Of a DNA stretch of 14,763 nt, positions 14,060 to 14,763 are shown one piece after another. The notes under the pieces were generated by a model. That model saw only the letters and a list, made by a program, of their open reading frames with translations. It had not been told where the DNA came from and ran no database searches. The DNA comes from Methanobacteriota archaeon (GTDB lineage Archaea; Halobacteriota; Methanosarcinia; Methanosarcinales; Methanosarcinaceae), in NCBI GenBank assembly GCA_030837265.1, contig JAUPKV010000149.1, positions 1 to 14,763 of the forward strand, written 5' to 3'. Position numbers and translations under genes: made by a program. Positions within the stretch are counted from its first letter, which is position 1; each line of letters opens with the position of its first letter.

Positions 14060-14067
14060 AAATAGAT

Positions 14068-14763
14068 TCATCCTATGTAGCGAAGGTCTTCTTCTGACGG
14101 CTTGACCTCTGGGAAGGCCTGTTGTTCTTCTTTTTCTTTTAGCTTTTCAAGGATGCTTTCCATCTCTTCGGCTTTCTTCACAAGGGAGTCTGTGTTTACT
14201 TCGATATCAAATATTTTACAGAGAACTTTCAGAAGAAACTGAGCACTCTTAGGATCCATGAGGTATCCGGGTGTCATTCCCATAAGGCAGGCGGCATCAA
14301 TGCCACGCATCCTGCTGAAGGCTACAAGAAGGCCGGATGCTCCTACAATTCCTCCGCTTGGTTCGGATTCCCTGAACTCCACCCCATACTTCTTGATCTC
14401 TTCGATCAAACCAGTATCATTTGCGACTCCCAGTACAGTTTCGTCCGAATTCAGTTTACCCGTGGGATAACCTCCGAGAGTATAAATTCTGGGTACCTCA
14501 AATTCTTCTGCAATATCCAGATAAAGAGTGCAGAGTTCATAATGCCCCTGAGAGGTAGTGCTCTGATGATCCCCAACAAGAAAAAGAATATCAGTATCAT
14601 TTGCTTTCCCGTGATATATCATATTGCTAACGGGACGTACGGTACAATCCTTATTAACCAGCACTTGAGGCGGAAAGTGAGGAGAATAAACCTCCATTAT
14701 TTTTTCTGCCTTTAGTTCGTCTATCAGGTGTTCTGCCACCAGCTTGCCTACCAGTCCTACTCC
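14068..14763 (-). CDS. PAC2-family proteasome assembly chaperone-like protein (5' end outside window)
   Basis: The reading frame is open to the window edge. The edge-proximal residues GVGLVGKL immediately precede VAEHLIDEL and form the glycine-rich opening characteristic of the PAC2 fold, so the GTG at 14739 is not the real start and the gene is 5'-truncated by the window. Further family features: NMIYHG, ILFLVGDHQSTTSQGHYELC, ITLGGY-like IYTLGGYPTGKL, GGIVGASGLL, and LMGMTPGYLMDP. The C-terminal ~35 residues are a charged helix ending DLRYIG. Archaeal relatives (PbaB-like) assist assembly of 20S proteasome alpha rings. The C-terminus is not a canonical Hb-Y-X tail, because the Tyr is third from the end. 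The EndoQ gene follows on the same strand. Confidence 0.88.
   Translation of the reverse strand, partial: GVGLVGKLVAEHLIDELKAEKIMEVYSPHFPPQVLVNKDCTVRPVSNMIYHGKANDTDILFLVGDHQSTTSQGHYELCTLYLDIAEEFEVPRIYTLGGYPTGKLNSDETVLGVANDTGLIEEIKKYGVEFRESEPSGGIVGASGLLVAFSRMRGIDAACLMGMTPGYLMDPKSAQFLLKVLCKIFDIEVNTDSLVKKAEEMESILEKLKEKEEQQAFPEVKPSEEDLRYIG

Noticed and set aside
14739..14739. GTG 14739 as the start of the PAC2 gene
   Set aside because: The frame remains open to the window edge and encodes GVGLVGKL, part of the conserved PAC2 opening, so the true start is outside the window.

Overview
The window looks like chromosome of a methanogenic archaeon, most probably Methanosarcina or a close relative. 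Reasons: an archaeal-type alanyl-tRNA synthetase with an N-terminal Cys cluster; a winged-helix regulator with the FilR1/DUF1724-type C-terminal domain that is expanded in Methanosarcina (Msr-type regulators); a secreted beta-helix/PKD protein of the kind abundant on Methanosarcina surfaces; endonuclease Q; a PAC2-family proteasome-assembly chaperone; long AT-rich intergenic spaces with TATA-like boxes; and purine-rich Shine-Dalgarno sites. The species assignment is inference, because no rRNA or methanogenesis gene is present.

Layout. 1-600: a GC-rich fragment at the window edge, then a low-coding stretch with a small plus-strand ORF that may be a gene relic. 633-1424 (minus): Msr-type regulator, divergent from 1821-2081 (plus), a YhbY/CRM-domain RNA-binding protein; three copies of a 10-base motif lie between them. 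2455-5259 (plus): alaS, followed by two hairpins. 5544-5651: a decayed copy of a signal-peptide coding segment. 5671-8019 (plus): an exported parallel beta-helix + four-PKD-repeat protein, split into two ORFs by one in-frame TGA. 8143-9192 (minus): SAM-dependent methyltransferase with a THUMP-like tail. 9315-10985 (minus): membrane-anchored UbiB/ABC1 atypical kinase. 11526-12047 (plus): GNAT acetyltransferase. 12048-12581: gene-free convergent space with several inverted repeats and a 14-bp tandem repeat. 12582-13970 (minus): endonuclease Q with a C-terminal PCNA-binding motif. 14068 to the window end (minus): PAC2-family protein, 5' end outside the window.

How the genes relate. Most are housekeeping or information-processing genes in single-gene units (translation: YhbY, AlaRS; DNA repair: EndoQ; RNA modification: the methyltransferase; proteostasis: PAC2). 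The accessory element is the surface protein at 5.5-8.0 kb. It shows three signs of ongoing change: a degenerate upstream duplicate of its leader region, recently homogenised PKD repeats, and a nonsense codon between its two domains. I found no CRISPR array, tRNA or rRNA gene, transposase or recognisable defence system. The observations most worth following are the TGA-split surface protein and the PIP-box tail of EndoQ.
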